Shown: in pieces, positions 11,130 through 20,587 of the stretch | Layout of the letters: every line of letters begins with the position of its first letter | How positions within the stretch are numbered: the first letter of the stretch is position 1 | Assembly (NCBI GenBank): GCA_009602735.1 | Contig: WELA01002258.1 | Coordinates: forward strand, 100,302-164,301 | Reading direction: 5' to 3' | Source of the DNA: Mesotaenium endlicherianum | Taxonomy: Eukaryota > Streptophyta > Zygnematophyceae > Zygnematales > Mesotaeniaceae | DNA: 64,000 nt | Translations under genes and position numbers: made by a program | Notes under the pieces: generated by a model | Seen by the model: only the letters and a program-made list of their open reading frames with translations | Told to the model about the DNA's origin: nothing | The model's database searches: none

Positions 11130-12540
11130 TCACCAAGGCACAGGCTGCACAGTTGACGGCACTGCTGGACGGGAGGCGCAGCACCAGCTTTGCCAGCGGC
11201 ATGCACGATCTTGGGCGCTATAGGGGGGACCCCATGCGGATTACTCTCACGTCGCAGGAGCCCATTTTCCTGAAGCGTTATCGCTATAGCCAGTTCGAGG
11301 ATGGCTTGATTAGCGCGCAGACAGGCAAGCTGGAGGACAGTCGGCTCATTCGGGAGTCCTCCTCTTGCTATGCCGCACCCACGGTCATGCCAGCCAAGAA
11401 GGATGCCTCGGGCAACTTTTCCGAGAAGAGGATGTGCGGTGACTATCGTAGGCTGAACGAGGTCACCGAGCAGGACAGATATCCTATGCCGACGCTTGGC
11501 GAGATCTTTGACGACATTGGCACGTGCACTTGGTTCTCAGTGCTGGATCTACGTCAGGGCTTCAACCAGATTCCTATCGCCGAGGAAGGACCAGCATAAG
11601 ACGGCGTTCTGGGGAGCACAGCGCCTCTACGAGTGGGTGGTGATGCCGTTTGGGTTGAAGAACGCGCCAGCTACCTTTCAGAGGGTGATGGATAAGGAGC
11701 TGGCCGGGCTGTCCTTTGCCCGATGCTACATCAATGACGTGCTCGTCTTCAGTCAGACGTTTGAGGAGCACGTGGCGCACATCACTGCTGTCCTGGACCG
11801 CTTGGAGGCCGCTGGGCTCAAGTGCCATCCAGGCAAGTGCACTTTTGGGACCCGCGAGGTGGAGTACCTTGGCCACCTGCTCTCTTCCAGCGGCTTGGCA
11901 CCCCAGCTGGCGAAGATCTCGGCCATCACAGGCATCCCACCTCCTACAAATCTCTTGCAGCTGCGGGCCTTCCTCGGCATCGCCAACTACTACCGCCGCT
12001 TCGTGCCAGGGTTCAGCGAGCTAGCCAAGCCGCTCAAGGACTTGCTCCGCAAGGGCGTTGCCTACGTGTGGGGACCAGAGCAGCAGGCGGCATTTGATAC
12101 GCTCAAGGAGCTGCTGGTGAGCACTCCTATGCTTTGGCGTCCTGACTACACGAAGCCCTTCATCCTCCACACCGACTGGTCGCAGGCAGGGCTGGGCGCT
12201 GTGCTGGTGCAGGAGCATGACGGCTTCGAGCATGTGGTGGCCTACGCCAGCCGCAGCAACAACCGCGCGGAAGGCAACTACGGCTCCTACGAGGGGGAGT
12301 GCCTGGCAGCGGTCTGGGCGATCGTGCACTTCAGGCACTATCTCTACGGCACGCACTTTCGCCTGGTCACCAACCATCAGCCACTTAAGTGGCTCATGAC
12401 GTCGGAGCGCTTGAGCGGCAAGTACGCACGGTGGGCGCTTATCTTGCAGGAGTACACCTTCGACGTGCACCACCGTCCAGGCTCGACCAACCTGGACGCT
12501 GACGGTCTCAGCCGTAACCCGCTGCCCTCCTTGAGGGATC
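11130..12540 (+). CDS. E1 reverse transcriptase and RNase H (fossil part)
   Basis: The RT of Ty3/gypsy type shows the fingers motif RMCGDYRRLNEVTEQDRYPM, the palm motif WFSVLDLRQGFNQI, the VVMPFGLKNAPATFQRVMDK block, then LKCHPGKCTFGTREVEYLGH and the connection LQLRAFLGIANYYRRFVPGF. RNase H follows with FILHTDWSQAGLGAVLVQEH, YEGECLAAVWAIVHFRHYLY and HHRPGSTNLDADGLSR. The order and spacing are those of Metaviridae, not of Copia or LINEs. Confidence 0.9.
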
Positions 12541-12859
12541 TCACTGTGGCCCGCCACGATGAGGATGAGCCGGTGGCCTGGCACGCGGCGGCCTTCCTGG
12601 CCTTCACCGTGGACGGCGATGTGCGGCCCGCAGGGCTCACTAGCCTGGACATGGTGACCGTCATCACTCGGCAATTTGCCCTGGCAGCGGCAGAGGATCA
12701 AGACAGCTGGCAGCGCGGTCCCGAGGACGTGTGGGACGACGCCCCAGTGCTGCAGTACGTCACGGCCAAGGAGTTGGCACCCGATGTCAGCGCACGCGAG
12801 CGCGACCGCATCCTCAGGCGCAGCCGCGACTTCATTTTCATGGACCGGCGCGTGCGGCG

Positions 12860-13960
12860 CGTGATGGCGGACGGCTCCGTCCTGGTGGTCCCTGAGCCTG
12901 CCATACGCAGTCAGCTGGTGCGCCGAGTGCACGAGTCCCTCGAACACTTTGGTGTCAAGCGCACCCTTAGTCTTCTTCAGGCCGAGTACTGGTGGCACGG
13001 CATGACTAAGGTCGTCGCCGCTGTCGTCAGCAGCTGCACTCTCTGCGACCGTGTGCGCTCGAGCTTCACAGCGCGCACCGTTGCCCTCAGCCCCCTTCCT
13101 ATTCAGGGGCTGATTTACAGGTGGTCACTTGACTTGGCTGGAGAGCTGCCCAAGTCTCGCCAGGGCAACCTCTACGTCTTGGTGATGATTGAGCACATGT
13201 CCAAGTGGATCGAGCTCGTGCCCTTGCCCAGCAAGGCCAGTGAGGGGATCGCTCAGGCCTTCCTCAATCAAGTCCTCAGCCGTTTTGGCGGCTGCGCTGA
13301 GGTGCTGACCGACCAGGGCAAGGAGTTCCAGGGCAGCTTTCAGAAGCTGCTGGAGCGCTCTATGATCGACCACCGCACCACCTTTTGCGTTCATCCTCAG
13401 GCTGACGGCCTCGCCGAGCGCATGGTGCAGACCGTCAAGCTAGGGTTGCGGAAGTACTGCCTTGCCCACGACCGTACCCACTGGGACGACGCCCTCCCTT
13501 GGCTAGCGATGGGGTACAAGATCAGTAAGCAGGCCTCCCTGGCCTCGCACTCGCCCTACTTCCTTCCCTACGGCCGACAGCCCATCCTGCCAGCAGCAGC
13601 CAGGATTGTGGCCGAGAACGTCTTGGACTTGGACAGTCCCGAGACATGGAGTGCTCTTGTCGGGCAGCGTGCTCAGCTCTTTCGGCGCCTGATGCCCATG
13701 GCCATGGATAACCTCAGCATCGCACAGCATCGCGACACACTGAGGTACGCCATGACTTGTGGAGGAGCCTATCATCCGCGGGTGTTGCAGTTTTCCGCAG
13801 GTGACTTCGTGTACCTGCGACGTCAGACGAAGAACACCCTCGACACCAGCAGCTCGCCGGTCATCCTACGCGTCAAGCGTGCCTTGGCGTTAGGAGTCTT
13901 GGAGCTGGAAGGCGCAGATGGCCGTCTTCACAAGGACCACACAAAGAACTGTGGGCCGTG
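12860..13960 (+). CDS. E1 integrase (fossil part)
   Basis: The H2C2 zinc-binding head (RRVHESLEHFGVKRTLSLL, then SSCTLCDRV) is followed by the DDE core: WSLDLAGELPKSRQGNLYVL (first Asp), EVLTDQGKEF (second Asp) and VHPQADGLAERMVQTVK (Glu). A C-terminal beta-rich segment (FSAGDFVYLRRQTKNTL, LELEGADGRLHKDH) takes the place of the GPY/F-type module. The core inserts the element DNA in relatives. The PHD finger follows directly. Confidence 0.87.
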
Positions 13961-14004
13961 CCACCTTCCTAACCTTGACTTGCAGGTCCGTCCCCGCGAC
14001 GCGC

Positions 14005-14201
14005 GGCCGCCCAAGGACTGGGCGTGCCAGATTTGTCACAGCACTGGCCAGGTCACCAAGATGCTGCTCTGCGACAGCTGCAACCTCGGCTTCCACATCG
14101 GCTGCCTCGACCCGCCGCTGGCCCGCGTGCCAGCTGAAGACTGGTTCTGCAGAGATTGCACTGAGCTAGCCTTAGGCAGCGTACACAGCTCATCAGCTTG
14201 A
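14005..14201 (+). CDS. PHD finger at the C-terminus of the E1 integrase
   Basis: The last 65 or so codons of pol encode a textbook C4HC3 PHD finger: WACQICHSTGQVTKMLLCDS, CNLGFHIGCLDPPLARVPAE and DWFCRDC supply C-x2-C, C-x2-C, H-x2-C and C-x2-C in correct spacing. PHD fingers read histone H3 tails (methylated or unmodified Lys4). In chromoviruses a chromodomain sits at this place and guides integration into heterochromatin, so by position this PHD finger is likely a chromatin-targeting module. Pol then ends with a short tail. The target specificity cannot be predicted from sequence alone. Confidence 0.88.
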
Positions 14202-14202
14202 G

Positions 14203-14220
14203 GCTGAGAGCTGGGGGGGG
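14203..14220 (+). promoter_or_regulatory. Polypurine-tract-like G run of E1
   Basis: GAGGCTGAGAGCTGGGGGGGG directly follows the pol stop. It looks like the primer site for plus-strand DNA synthesis, which normally abuts the 3' LTR. Here 139 bp separate it from the TGTCATG repeat start at 14360. Confidence 0.55.
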
Positions 14221-14357
14221 AATTAAAACATTTTCGACTTGACTCTTTTTTTGGCTATAACGCCACATGTATTATAGACTCCATTGCAGCACAGCCTGCT
14301 TGCCTATGATGTGTTGCTTATGCCTATGATGCGCACTCGACCTCGTAACGCACGACA
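14221..14357 (+). repeat. E1 3' block ending in GACA, shared with the short element
   Basis: This 137-bp block runs from AATTAAAACATTTT to CGCACGACA. A diverged but colinear copy forms the right end of the short element (about 47845-47977). Its reverse complement (TGTCGTGCGTTACGAGGTCGAG) agrees with the left end of E1 (TGTCATGATTTATTGCGTCGAG) at 15 of 22 positions, so E1 has imperfect inverted ends. Confidence 0.65.
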
Positions 14358-14359
14358 GT

Positions 14360-14742
14360 TGTCATGATTTATTGCGTCGAGGTTGTCATATAAAAATCAA
14401 GCTCCACATGTGCGAAACATCAACCTAGGAAGGCCGACTTTGCATTGACTTTACGCATCCGTATGTTGACCTTTTCTAGATTTCCAAGTCACCAACGTGT
14501 AGCGCGTCAAAGCATCTTCCAAATGACACCAATTTCGCGTCATTTGGTCAAGTATCGAGCGAGATAGGTGCGATCTAGTCCGCGTCACCTACCGGGCCCT
14601 AGCGAACTTTCCCAAGGCCCAATTTGTGACTCAATGTCCCCAAAGGTGACATTGTTGGCTCTTCGTGACCCCAAGCTTTGTGCGCACAAATCCGCGAGCC
14701 CCTTAGCCTACATGGGCTTTGCATTTCCATAGTATATGTGTG
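14360..14742 (+). repeat. E1 right copy of the terminal repeat, cut short
   Basis: It is about 97.7% identical to 2199-2581. It begins two bases (GT) after the GACA end of the 3' block and stops where sequence of the E2 element begins. In the standard view it is a truncated 3' LTR; another view is given in the findings. Confidence 0.8.
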
Positions 14743-15029
14743 CAGCGTGCTTGCTGCCTTAGCCACTTCCTTTTCCTTGTGCTGTCGAGCGTCTGCTTCC
14801 AGCAACTGCTCCATGATCTGCCTTGTAATGGATTCAGCTGTCTGACTAGCTAAGCCCTGCTGTTGCCCCTAGCCTGCGGCTCTGGGCTCATCAAGGCAGG
14901 TGTTATAGATAATTTCTTGTCCAACTCCTCCGGGCGTTCTTGAATATCACTTCAAGGCATATGGTCTTTGCGGCCCTCCAGAATCTCCTGAATTTTGGCT
15001 ACTCTCTTCAGCCCATTCACCAATATTGC

Positions 15030-15700
15030 ATTAGCGTTCTCGCCCTAATACTTGGTTTAGATTATATCCAATTTCTTCAGGCGTTGGCTCTGGGGTCTTA
15101 TTCTCAGACTCTTCTGACATGTCTTGTAACGGCGCTTGCTCTGGTGAAGACAATGGACACTTTTGGTTAGCTTCCCAACTACTTGAGCTTTCCTGCCAGT
15201 AGTCTCCGTGCCCAGCTGCTCTTGGGCTGAGGTGGGTATCATACTTTGATATGGCATCTTCTGGAGTCTCCTCACGTCTTGATGTTGTGGCTCCGGAAGG
15301 TGGGCTCCCAAACATCCGACTGTGAGTGGCGTTTCTCACAGATGATGGGGTGTCCTGCGTATCGTCTTCTACTCTTGGCAGCGGCGTTGCTTGCTCAGGT
15401 GCCTGGTCCCCCTTTGGTGTATCCTCTCTTTCCAGAGGTGCTTGTAATTCATTGGTCCCGGTATCGATCTGGTCCAACAGATCCTGGCATCTCATCAATT
15501 CAGCCACCCTAGCTTCCCTGAATGCTCTGTCTCTGGCAGCTTTCGCTGCGTCTTTTTGCACACCGGATTCTTTTTGTTGCTGATGTGCCGTCTTGATAGC
15601 CCTTTGATTAGATGTTGGCACCACATGGGCCCCAATTGTCACTGGTCTTGGCCTCAACATAGGCTTGTCAGTGAAGGTCAACTGCTGCCACGTCATGATT
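15030..15700 (-). CDS. E2 hydrophilic region after the methyltransferase (fossil part)
   Basis: The translation is rich in Glu, Gln, Ser, Thr and Pro (for example QAPLEREDTPKGDQAPEQ and EESENKTPEPTPEEIG) and follows the last methyltransferase motif. It resembles in character, not in recognisable sequence, the long linker of E1. No domain was recognised. Confidence 0.45.
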
Positions 15701-16660
15701 GTTTCCACCAACCAAGTCATAGAGTGCTGCCCAATCATGTTGCCGAAAATCTTTGCAGCTTCATCTGACCCTACAGCACCGGCTACATGCCAAGCTATGG
15801 TGTCGGGTATTCCAAGGCATTTGCCCTTCTCCACCGCTGTAGGCTCTCTCCAAACGGCGTCTCTTTTATGCATGTCTTTGACCATTCCTTGCCCACCTTC
15901 TATGAAGGCTCGGGATCTTGGATATGTTGTGAAGGTGGGCAGTACCACCCTTGGCTGACCTAGTTCGTTGATGACACACTTTGGATAGGAATCCCTCCTG
16001 GCCACTGGTTTGGTATGCACCGCCAGCGCCTCTACCACTGTCAATGCCGTTGGTTATCGCCGTGTAATGTCCTCCATCTCTCTCAGGATCTCAATAGACA
16101 TGCCGTTGGTCCAAAATACTCTGGCCCTATGGGATAATCCTCCGTGCTTGGCGTCGTTGATTAGCACATGATGGCCCAAAGTGACGTCGAAAATCAGCCA
16201 TGGTTCTCCTGGCTTCATCTGCTTGTAATCCATTCCCGGATGCACATTCTCAATCACAAACACTGGTGGGTAGAAGTGCCGTCGTTCCCGCAGCATGCTG
16301 ATGATTGTCACCATCCATCCCCAGTGTTGTGCTCGTGGATCACTGAATCCCCTCCTGTTTCCACCTTGAGAAAACGGTTGACAAGGAAATCCAACAAAGG
16401 TCCAATCAATTTTTTAGTCATACAGGCCTTCAGGCTTCACATCAATAAAGTTGCCTCCGGGGATGCGCTTGACATTGCTATATGCGAGCACCAACCCTTT
16501 AAAATGATGCATTTGCCGCATCTGACTCATGACTTCTCTGAATGCTAGAAAAGCGTGGTTGTCATTGTCCACATACAGGACTTTGGCCACCTGTATTCCT
16601 CGCTGGATCAATGCTATAGTCCCAGACCCAAGTCCGGCAAATAATTCCAACACCACTACT
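15700..16660 (-). CDS. C5 cytosine DNA methyltransferase domain inside E2 (fossil part)
   Basis: On the minus strand the motifs run from high to low coordinates. Motif I is VVVLELFAGLGSGTIALIQ (about 16665-16610). A motif IV segment of the GFPCQPFSQGG type is near 16395-16360. Motif VI is PPVFVIENVHPGMDY near 16265-16220. A motif VIII-like segment is GGLSHRARVFWTNGMS near 16145-16095. A motif IX/X-like segment (KCLGIPDTIAWHV, then KIFGNMIGQHSMTWLVETIM) is near 15820-15700. The order agrees with the E1 domain but the sequences are strongly diverged. The position after the protease is the same. Activity cannot be inferred. Confidence 0.8.
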
Positions 16661-16979
16661 TCCCTTTTGCGAAAAGGATCTTCCATCCTGACAATGCCTT
16701 GCGGCAACGGCTCAACTCCAGGCATCAGATTTGCAGTGGAGGTAACTGGGTGGGGTACTAACAGCAACTCTTGCGGGCCGCGGTCCCTATTACTCACAGT
16801 TTCCAGCTGCTTCATGATCCGGGGTTGCCATACCAAGGGTGTTGGCATGTTGATGCTCGTATAACTTTCCTCTTTTTGCTTCATGATGTTGTTGCAGGCT
16901 TTTGGGTACCTGTCGTTAACGCAGCAGTCTAGCAGTCCATAGTTTGGTTCTCTTGTGCAAACCATCTTCACAGGTATTT

Positions 16980-17370
16980 CTCCTGCCGACTGTCGATCTG
17001 TTGACTGGTAAGTCACCCTCCGCTTCCGCAGATCAATGACCATACCCAAGGAGATCAGCGCTTTTGTTCGCAAGAGAACATCATAGTTCTCTGCATCCGT
17101 CACTGTGCACTCCATGAGAAGTGACGCCTCTTCAAGTTTCCCTGGCTTTACTGTGATTTTCACAGGCTTGCGGGTAATCCCGCAAGACTTTGAGACTTGT
17201 CTTGAGGCAATTCTGAACTGGAAAGGACTCTCTTTCAGGTCCCTTGCCGTCAATCCTAGAGCTTTCACAGCTCGCTTTCCCAAGATGACTGGCTGTGCGC
17301 CTGTATCCAACAGAATGTTGGGAGCTACCCAATTGTTGAAGATTAATGCACCATCCCAATTTTGCACTCT
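16980..17370 (-). CDS. E2 aspartic protease domain (fossil part)
   Basis: It contains NNWVAPNILLDTGAQPVILG with the DTG catalytic motif, followed by KRAVKALGLTARDLKESPF and YDVLLRTKALISLGMVIDL. The alignment with the E1 protease (GLxxxDLxxSP pattern after DTGAQPV) is clear by eye. Upstream is a Lys-rich segment (ANKEKRKEKGGKGNQK) that could be the nucleocapsid region; CCHC knuckles were not found. Confidence 0.75.
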
Positions 17371-18779
17371 CACGGTGCTGAAATTGATGGGCAATGAGGC
17401 GCTATTTGCACCTTCTCCAGCTATATCCAGCTGATGTCCGGCTTCTTCAACCGTGCACGGGTAAGTGATATGCAAATCAGCGAGAGAAAGCAAAGAAGCA
17501 TGCTGGATCTGGTGTTCCACCACGGCCTTCAGCTTCTCCAGCAAAAAACTAAATGTCTTACGCGTCCCGGGCCTGGCTTGTCGTAGCTGCGAGATCTCAT
17601 TTTCATCCAGAGTGATCCGAAAAGTCTGAGGAAGCTTCCCAGCGTTCCTTGGCACCAGACGGTTGTGATCTGCTTGCTCGGCAACCGTTGCGTCCACAGC
17701 CTTTTCAAGCATCAGCTTCTCGCCTTTGCAGACGCTCTTTTCTGCAATATCTGCATCATAGTAGACATTGGGCGCATTTAGTTTCGCAAACTGAGCTTTT
17801 AACTCAGAGATTTTTACACTCATAGCTTCATACTTCTGGTTACCCTTGCCACCCTTTTCTTTCCTTTTTTCCTTGTTTGCCTCTTTCAAGGCAGCATTTG
17901 CCCATGGCGATTTTTGGGTTCTTAGACCAGCACTCATCTTGTGAGTGTCCCTTCTTGCTGCAATGTGCACATATCTACGCCTTGCTAGCAGATAGTTGCT
18001 TAGCATCTGGTTACGAACAATCCCTCTTCTGATGTCCTGATTTCCTGCAATTCCAACAGTGTTGGCATGCTTAGCAAACTTATTGAAAGACCCGCTCTTT
18101 TTCTTAAACTGAAAATTAGAGCTGTTGGCCTTAGACGGAGAGGATTCCTACCTCCTCTCAGGAGCCATAAGCGTCCTGGAAGCCACTTTGTACGACACTC
18201 TACCTTCTTCAACATTGCGTGCTATTTCAGCCGCCTCGTCGCTGTCCCAGTCAATCCCGTGCTTTGCGGACAGATGTGGCCTGACTTCACGATCTGTTTC
18301 CTTGCCCAAGCACAACAGAAACTTGTCAGCCACTATTTTGGGCTCGTATTTTTTGCCTTTTTGGCGAGGTCTACCAATCGGGATTTAACCTCCATGACTG
18401 TCTCGTTCTTCTGACGGACAAAATGCACATAACGGTGCACCTTAAGATTGCGATCTTTTGGGAATCGTGCTTCACGCAACTTAAAGAAACGACGCAGACA
18501 ATGCTCGGGGTCTAGCTAGTCATCCCCAGCCTCCATATCCTTACAACAGCTAGCCAAGCCTTGCGCATGGCTTGCCTCTGTCGTGGCGCTATCACCTTGC
18601 TGACCCTGAAGAGGTGCAGCTCTGCGTGTTACTCAGCAATCTTTTCAGACAATTTTGCACACACCTTTCGCAATTCTGCGACAGAGCCGGCATCATCGTT
18701 CTGAGTAGCAACCCTTTGCTGACCCTCAGTGAGTTGCCTCATGGCCTCTGTTAATTCTTGTGTTAGTGCAGCTAAGTCT

Positions 18780-19470
18780 ATGCTCTCAACAGGTGCAATT
18801 GGACTGCTCTTCCTGAAGATAAAGCAGACATTTGGGCTTTCGCAGCCTCTTCCTGGATTTTCAAATCCCTAGCCCTTTTTTGTTCTCCAATTGCCCATTC
18901 CTGGGTGAGATCCTCATTCTTCCGGAATTGGCGATATAACAGCAAGGCATCCTTGTCCAAGTACTGAACCAAGCCTATAAATGCGACAGGTTGCGTATAA
19001 GAAGAATCCTTCCGAATCTTCTCAAAGAATTCTGCCCAATAGATCTCATCAAACTCTTCGAAAGTGAGACCGTTTCCACTGGTTCGTCCGCTAAAACACT
19101 TTGCAGACAGCTTGAACTTAGGATTTTCATCCCGATCATCACCCGCCATTTCGAACGGTGACGAGGACTCACTAACTCTACTCCACACGTCTTGCTCTCT
19201 GCCCAAATCAGGTGCAAAAGCTCGTGTGTTATCCGGGTTCTCACCGCTTGCGGGGATATGACGAGACTCGTCGCTCGACGGTTGCTCACTCCACCGCTTG
19301 TCAGTATGCTCAGACGTCTCACCTCCTGGTGGACTTTGGCTAGAATCAAAACCTTCTGCAGACTCCACAGAGGGGCAGAGTCTTCCACTCCTGAACCGCA
19401 TATACAGTTGGATTTCTCCGGGTCCCCTTCCAGGTTGAACACCGGCAGCCTTCACAGGCCTCAATCTCCA
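18780..19470 (-). CDS. E2 gag-like region (fossil part)
   Basis: It is acidic and Ser-rich at first, then has a helical segment (LTFEEFDEIYWAEFFEKIRK, FIGLVQYLDKDALLLYRQFR) with the size and pattern of a retrotransposon capsid. The call depends mainly on its position upstream of the protease and methyltransferase. A small ORF above 19470 is not supported. Confidence 0.5.
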
Positions 19471-19730
19471 ATTGACTCAAGAATTCTTGTTTACTTGAAC
19501 CAATCAATGAGTTCTCAAAAGTAAGGCAGCGTCTTACTTCCACACAGGCTTTCACCCAAGTTCAGGATTTACAGAATGAAAAAATATTGTGGTTTGCAGA
19601 AATCACATCTAAGCAGCTTAATTGGCAATGCCGCATTCAAAGAAAATTGCCCTTCAAGGCTTTCGCTTAACTTCCACAAGTCACAGCTTACAAAACTCTG
19701 AAATGGCACATCTATGCTGGCCTGGTCTGA

Positions 19731-20474
19731 TGAATTGAATCGACTTACCAAATAGGCGATTAACAATTAATAAAGATCCTTATATCAGCAAGTAATCTTA
19801 TGGTATTTCCGTTAACTAGTTAAACGGCAAAGGACAATACACTAGCAGGGAATAATACTCGTAAGTCAAATACGAGTAAACTAGCATCAATGATGCAAAT
19901 CAGTAAACTCATACATAAGCAAGGTTAGAAGACAGTGCGTATCAATGGCTTCTCGCCTTGGATTCAGAGTTCTCTCAGTAAGCTGTACAAGAGAGTTGGC
20001 CTCGTTTCCGAATGCCGAACTCGAGAGCAATGCCTAGCGTATGTACATGGAATGAGTTTACTGTTCAACGGTCAGTGCGATGGCACCGCCTACCCGGGAG
20101 TTAACCACGTTGGTAGGACCTCGGTTAACCAAATCCACCGCCATCTCCCATCATCCCGAATAGCCATCCATCATAGGGATGTCATCTGGCCATTCATCTA
20201 GCATATCGCACTTAGATGCATATCAAGGCAGTTCGCTGCTACCGAGTACGGAAGTCAGCTGGCTGTCAAAGAATGTGTCAGCAAGCTGACTTAAGTTGAC
20301 TTCAGCCTGCTGCTTTTGGCCGAGTCATTAAACTGATAATTATGTAAAGTCCAGCAGACTGATTATTAACTAAAGTTCAGCAGGCTGAATACTAACTAAA
20401 GTTCAGCAGGCTGAACTAAATTAACTATTATATTTAAATGAATATTATATCTACTAATATACTGATTCATTACA
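19731..20474 (-). repeat. E3 3' LTR
   Basis: 744 bp. On the minus strand it begins TGTAATGAATCAGTATATTA directly after the polypurine tract. Its inner half holds direct repeats of AAAGTTCAGCAGGCTGAA, one more copy than in the 5' LTR. An 88-codon ORF on the opposite strand (19935-20201) recurs in other LTRs of the family. Confidence 0.92.
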
Positions 20475-20487
20475 ATCCCTCCAACTT
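20475..20487 (-). promoter_or_regulatory. E3 3' polypurine tract
   Basis: On the minus strand TAAGTTGGAGGGAT immediately precedes the TGTAATG start of the 3' LTR, the expected primer site for plus-strand synthesis. E4 has the same tract with one difference. A second copy of the 12-bp core lies upstream of the third ORF near 22470. Confidence 0.8.
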
Positions 20488-20587
20488 AACTTGTTGTCGC
20501 CTCGACAACATTAAACTGCAAAAGCTTTAAATAAAGAAACTGACCCTGACCAGCCTCCCTTACTGACTATCTTTTCAGCCTGTCACC

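Larger units (their letters stand above)
2199..14742 (+). mobile_element. E1: Ty3-type retroelement with C5 DNA methyltransferase and PHD finger
   Basis: This is a fossil of a Ty3/gypsy-like element of about 12.5 kb. Parts in order: terminal repeat (2199-2581 and beyond), leader (2841-3182), gag with two CCHC knuckles, a very GC-rich Ala/Gln/Arg tract with tandem repeats, aspartic protease, a low-complexity linker, C5 cytosine methyltransferase, reverse transcriptase, RNase H, integrase, a C-terminal PHD finger, a G-rich polypurine-like tract (14203-14220), a 137-bp 3' block ending GACA, then a second copy of the first 383 bp of the left end (14360-14742). The two 383-bp copies differ at about 9 places (about 2.3%), which suggests an age of the order of one to a few million years if plant-like rates apply. 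It looks broken, with a few breaks, and the right terminal repeat is cut short where E2 sequence begins. No matching target duplication was found. Confidence 0.85.
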
